Source: Ecdyonurus torrentis (lineage: Eukaryota; Arthropoda; Insecta; Ephemeroptera; Heptageniidae). From it: a stretch of 64,000 bases of DNA. How positions within the stretch are numbered: the stretch's first letter is position 1; every line of letters starts with the position of its first letter. The position numbers were made by a program, and so were the translations under genes. The notes beneath the pieces were generated by a model that ran no database searches, was not told the origin of the DNA, and was given only the letters and a program-made list of their open reading frames with translations. The DNA lies in assembly GCA_949318235.1 (NCBI GenBank), contig OX439130.1, positions 38,801,851-38,865,850 of the forward strand. The letters are read 5' to 3'. Positions 58,607 to 64,000 of the stretch are shown in pieces.

Positions 58607-59501
58607 TTAAAGGAGGTAAACACTATGTTGTTTTTATAAGCTAAATCAACTTGTATTTTGATGCAGATTTTATATTTTAAAAAAGAAAGATTCCCCAAAA
58701 ATTATTTTAACACTTTTTTGAAATCATTCAATTAAGTGATAGCGGGAAACAAAGAATTTTGCTTTTAGTGAACTTTTACCCCCTACTGCAGGTTGGTCAC
58801 GGATAATTGGGCTTACAAGCATAACTTATATAAATATGGAAAAACATATCTTGGGAATGTAATTTGTCTTGTTTTGCTTACACCTAAAAATTTTAACATA
58901 AAAAACGACACATGGATCTTTTTAAAAGAAAAACAAATATAAAATAAACCTTACAAGCATTCTAAAATTGGGGCTGCAAAGTTACTTTCCCTTTCAAGAA
59001 ACAAAACGGCACCCTGCGGAAGACACAAGACCGTGGCGCGGTCACACATGTGTGCTCATTTAAGTAATTTATCTTCTCATTTCTCCCACCCTTCACCTCA
59101 TCTCTCACCCCAGTTGGTAATGTTAGAAGAAGTGGGAGATTTACTTAAATTATAGACATTTTTTAAATACGTTAATTAGTGCATTTATTTTAAAAATCTA
59201 TCGTGCCCACTTTGCCAGTTTATTATCAGATAACTAGTTTATATTTTGGTTAAGTGTCACTATGTGATGCCCAATAGTTTTCCTGTTATGATGCTGAAAA
59301 GTTGAAAATTGTTGAAAATCCTTTGTTTTTGCTATGGTGCCGACAACCATTTCCCGCTATCGAAAGAAAAACTAAAAACTAAAGAGACAAAAATCTGCGC
59401 CAAAAAAAGTTTGCAAATTTTTTCTTTTGCATAATTGACTTATGCACATTAATATGACCTTATTTAGCTAATAAAAACAACATGGTTTTTTATAGCTTTA
59501 A
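58607..59501. mobile_element. 895-bp TTAA-flanked inverted-repeat element
   Basis: The left arm (AACACTATGTTGTTTTTATA near 58620, TGATAGCGGGAAAC near 58737) is matched by the complementary right arm (AAAAACAACATGG near 59474, GTTTCCCGCTATC-like near 59350). TTAA occurs at both ends. It lies in the 3' flank or 3' UTR of NIPA2 and has no ORF. Confidence 0.65.
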
Positions 59502-60063
59502 AATATGATCATTTTATTAAAATTATCTGTTAAATACAATATAAATTTTGAAGTACAATCAATAGAAAAATAAAATGTAGCATATCATCAAAATTACCAT
59601 ATCCAACATGTCAAGTGATAACAAATGAAATGACAATTATGTTTTGCTGTTTTTGATTTTCTGGTGTTCCATATTTAGTAATGGTAGAATCCTGGCTTTT
59701 TATACACATTCATTTATTTTGTAAAGTGCGGTAGTTAAGATAATTGTAAATACTAAATTACTATTAAATTATTAATATATTTTTAATTATCTAAAAACTT
59801 ATAGTGATGGCAAGGCAACTAATACTGCTTGTTTAGTATTTTTTTTATCTCTCTAACTTTTATATAATATTCCAATTTAGAACAAGATTTTAACAATAAA
59901 TAATTTTTTATATTTATACAATAAAATATTAACATAATAAAGTGAAGAAAAAAAAAAGTTTTAGTACTATTATAATATTAACCCAAGTTCAGATATTGTG
60001 ATATAAAATTATATTCTACTGTTCTATAAACATATATACTATGTTTTCATATGAAGACTTAAG

Positions 60064-60245
60064 TTAAAGGCATAGAACACCTTGAATTAAAACATGTCTA
60101 GCATCCTAACATACCTAAATATCAACGTTGATTTGACCCGAGTCATTGATTTCTAATTTATTTTACATTCACAAAATTTCAGCTGCATGTTTATGACGTC
60201 ACACCTTGCCTGCTTCCGTGCACGTGGACTAGTAAGCTTTGACAT
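60064..60245. mobile_element. MITE family C, copy 3 (left half only)
   Basis: TTAAAGGCATAGAACACCTT through CCGAGTCATTGATTTCTAAT and a TATGACGTCACACC core, then breaks off. Confidence 0.75.
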
Positions 60246-62972
60246 GTTTTTTTTTATTCAATTTGTTATTATTATTATTTTTTTTAAATAGTCCATGTAA
60301 ATACATAGTATTTTCATAACATTAGAATACAGTATTATATTTTAGTATCTGTACATATTGTTTTTGTATTAGTAAAGTTAATAATTTATATTGTACTCTA
60401 AATTGACAGTAAATTAGTTAAAGTGACTTTGCCAGTAAAATTTTAGTCTCTCTAACTAGTAAAGGTTGAAATATAGTGAGTAGAATTTTTCTAAGTCAAA
60501 TTTTGGGTCCATGTATTTGAGGGCCATGTGAAAAAATTTATCTATAAATTATAATATGTACTTTTGTGAAAAATTTATGCTAGAAATACTTAAAATATAT
60601 TATAATTATGTTTATGATTTAATATAGATTTTAAATATATTAAAAATTGTGTTTTACTTCAATAGTTACACCTTAGTAATTGGACACAATTAAACTAAAT
60701 AATCTTCTTTATTTAAAAAGGTTACATATTAAGATAGTGTACTCAAGAAGGCAATGTGCTTAAAATATTATAAATTTCATTCAGGTATTGACTTTTTCTT
60801 CTTATTGAAATATTAAATTACGTAATTTATGCTGCATATATATATATCATAATAGCAAAAAATAATACAAAATTATTATATTATGCTGTACTGAACAAAT
60901 TGTGGTGAAACTGGGCTAGCATAATTATTATGTATTTATTTTTGTTCATGAAGTAGTGATTTCTATCCTTAATAGTTTACTTTGTTATTACAGTATTATT
61001 TTATACACCTACAATATTTTATGTAAAATATTTCTAATGGACTAAGAAATGATAAAAATATTTTGAAATGTAAATTTATTTCTAAACAGTAGTTTATATG
61101 GATACAATATCATAAAGCATATACAAAACAAAACACATAGCTTTCATGCAGACAAATACGACACTATATCACATGACAAAGTACTACAGTGTAATCTTCA
61201 ATTACATCCTTATAATATAAAGGAGTGAATTGTATTTATATACAGTACAACACATGTTTTGATTGCTTCTAACAATTTGTACTGTAATTAGCAGGAGGAA
61301 AGCAGCTGAAAATTAACAATTTAATGATGTAATCCTAATTAAGGCAATTGTCTCACTTCATAGCTTATAGAATATTCCACTATAACAGTCGGTTCATATG
61401 GAAGATGAAAATTTACTTTATAGTTATGAATTTTAATCAAACATTATTGTGTAGATATAAGTACAATTAAGTTAAGTTTAAATGTTAAAGTACTATGGCT
61501 CAGTTATTTAAATACAATGGCAGTTGCTTTTTATAATATTGAAATTTGATTTTTTTTTCTTTTATATAAAAATAAACTAATCTTGAATTTAAAGAAATGA
61601 AAAAGAATGAGATGTTCTGGATAAGATGATAAGCAAATACTGCAAATAAGGAGCACAGCCACAAAACTACTTAAGGTGTTATATAGGATATACAAACGGG
61701 TAATAGTCTCCCTCTATTTGTGTTCGACTACCATGAAAACATATTTGAACCTGACAGGCTGAGGCTGCTGCACCAACATTTGGCCTTTTTACTCTCAGCT
61801 TATTGCATGATATGAAAAATTACACTCTGTTATCTGGAAAAGTATTAGTCATATTGCAATCAAAATTTCAGAATCAGTTAAAATTAGCTTAAACTATATT
61901 ATGCATACCAAATTTCATTGTATTATATGGATTAAAAAAATATTTAATTTTACATGGGGCAAAATAGGAGTTTACTCAGCTTTTATCCATACAACCATGT
62001 GAAATTAAGAACTTTTGAACTTAACTAAAATTTTGATTGTGATATGATGAATAATTTTTAAGATATTAACTATCAACATAAGCCCTTAACAATTGATGCA
62101 GTTTCCTATGTTACGATGAAGATAACATAAAGAAAAAATTAAAGAAAAAAAAAAAAAAAAAAAAAAAAAGAACTCCAGACCAATGATTACAAAAGTCTAT
62201 ACTTTTAGAACTAAAATAAAATTGAACAAATTTTAAAAGGAAAAGTTTTGGTAACAATTTAGAAGATATGCACAAATTTTTACACAAGTTAAAAGAGCAC
62301 TGGGCTGGGATAGAATGGTAATAATTTAGATTCCCAAATATAACAGAATAAGCACAATAGTGCAACAAATTACTAAATATATAGGGTATATATATAGGCT
62401 TTACTGATACATACCTTTAATATGTATTTTATATAACCCTAATTTTGGTACTTAAATAATAATAATGAAAATCTCTACTTCATTGTTTGACATTTAAATC
62501 GAGCAAATAAAAAAAAACTGTTATTCCTTTAGAAATTTCTCTCAAATAATAAATGCAAAAAAAAAAAAAAAAAAAAAAAAAAAGAAAAAGAAAAAGAAAA
62601 AGAAAAAAGAAAACTACAAAATAGTGCGACACTTGATCAACCCCTGGCCTAAACACAAAAATATGAAAACATTTTCATAAAACATATTTTAATACTTATA
62701 AAAACAACAGATTGTTTAAAGGTTAATAATAAAAGTTTTTATATAAATATAAAATAACAGTTATGTGTATGTTTACAATAAGTCACATGCGTGTGATTAA
62801 AACCATAGTTTTACATAGATTATTCTGATTACAAAATATCATAACTTAATATCATCTGAACACAAAAACATGAAAAGTTTGCTTGGCATTCAAGGCACTT
62901 AAGTCAACACTTGTATCAACACAAGTCTTTGAAACATTGGGCTCAAGTTATGAGAACCCTTCTGCATGTAGC
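60246..62972. other. Non-coding AT-rich interval, probably including the ABCC gene 3' UTR
   Basis: No coding frame of note. It has A-rich runs (62143-62169, 62558-62610 with AAAAAG repeats). The minus-strand ABCC stop codon is at its right edge. Confidence 0.45.
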
Positions 62973-63854
<882 letters not shown>

Positions 63855-64000
63855 CTGTTGACAAGGAAGGTAACATTTTAATTCAAGTGCCACAAATATT
63901 AACAGTTTATGATAACAATTATAAAACTTAATACATAGGCCTATAGAACAATAGCAGTGGAAGAAATTCATAACGTCTTACTAAATCAAAAATTAAAATT

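Overview
The window is nuclear DNA of an invertebrate animal: very AT-rich (about 70 % A+T by eye), with intron-rich genes, GT-AG introns and no operons. The proteins are ordinary metazoan ones (p47/NSFL1C, RBM15/Spenito, a SLC29 nucleoside transporter, COMMD8, NIPA2, an ABCC transporter), but the sequence alone does not name the phylum. The 8-bp palindrome TAGGCCTA is strongly over-represented, and non-autonomous DNA transposons are so dense that most of the non-coding sequence consists of inverted repeats.

Layout of genes. 2492-5715 (-): small STMP1-like membrane protein, 3 exons. 13255-19769 (+): p47/NSFL1C p97 cofactor, 8 exons, 390 aa. 25334-26629 (-): single-exon GT92-family type II membrane protein whose expected D-x-D-E site reads AWHQ. 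32233-34641 (-): RBM15/Spenito m6A-writer adaptor, one coding exon. 35334-41540 (+): SLC29/ENT nucleoside transporter, 11 exons, 470 aa. 43382-44605 (+): 5'-truncated LINE reverse transcriptase. 47368-49201 (-): COMMD8, 4 exons, 184 aa. 49693-58270 (+): NIPA2-like Mg transporter, 5 exons, 384 aa. 62973-63854 (-): last two coding exons of an ABCC/MRP-type transporter that continues past the window. Two pairs are head-to-head (RBM15/ENT, 692 bp between start codons; COMMD8/NIPA2, 491 bp) and probably share bidirectional promoters. All exon chains were joined by hand; reading phases agree at every junction.

Mobile DNA. (i) A nearly perfect 1.87-kb palindrome of two Penelope-like element 3' ends with GIY-YIG nuclease domains (454-2326). 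(ii) Four hAT-like elements, three with perfect 8-bp target duplications. (iii) Several TA-flanked MITE families in 2-4 copies each, including one that sits in (TA)n microsatellites. (iv) TTAA-flanked piggyBac-like MITEs. (v) Two copies of a foldback/Mutator-like element whose long terminal inverted repeats are ladders of a degenerate ~15-bp word, with 9-bp target duplications. (vi) A foldback composite made of repeated hairpin units at 9224-10845, inside a possible 5.9-kb element (6198-12089) with subterminal ATTATACTT clusters. The NIPA2 second intron preserves a five-layer nest of insertions.

The genes are unrelated housekeeping functions (protein quality control, RNA methylation, nucleoside and Mg transport, COMMD trafficking) and do not form a pathway. 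The most unusual material is the transposon architecture and the GT92 protein that appears to lack its metal-binding motif.
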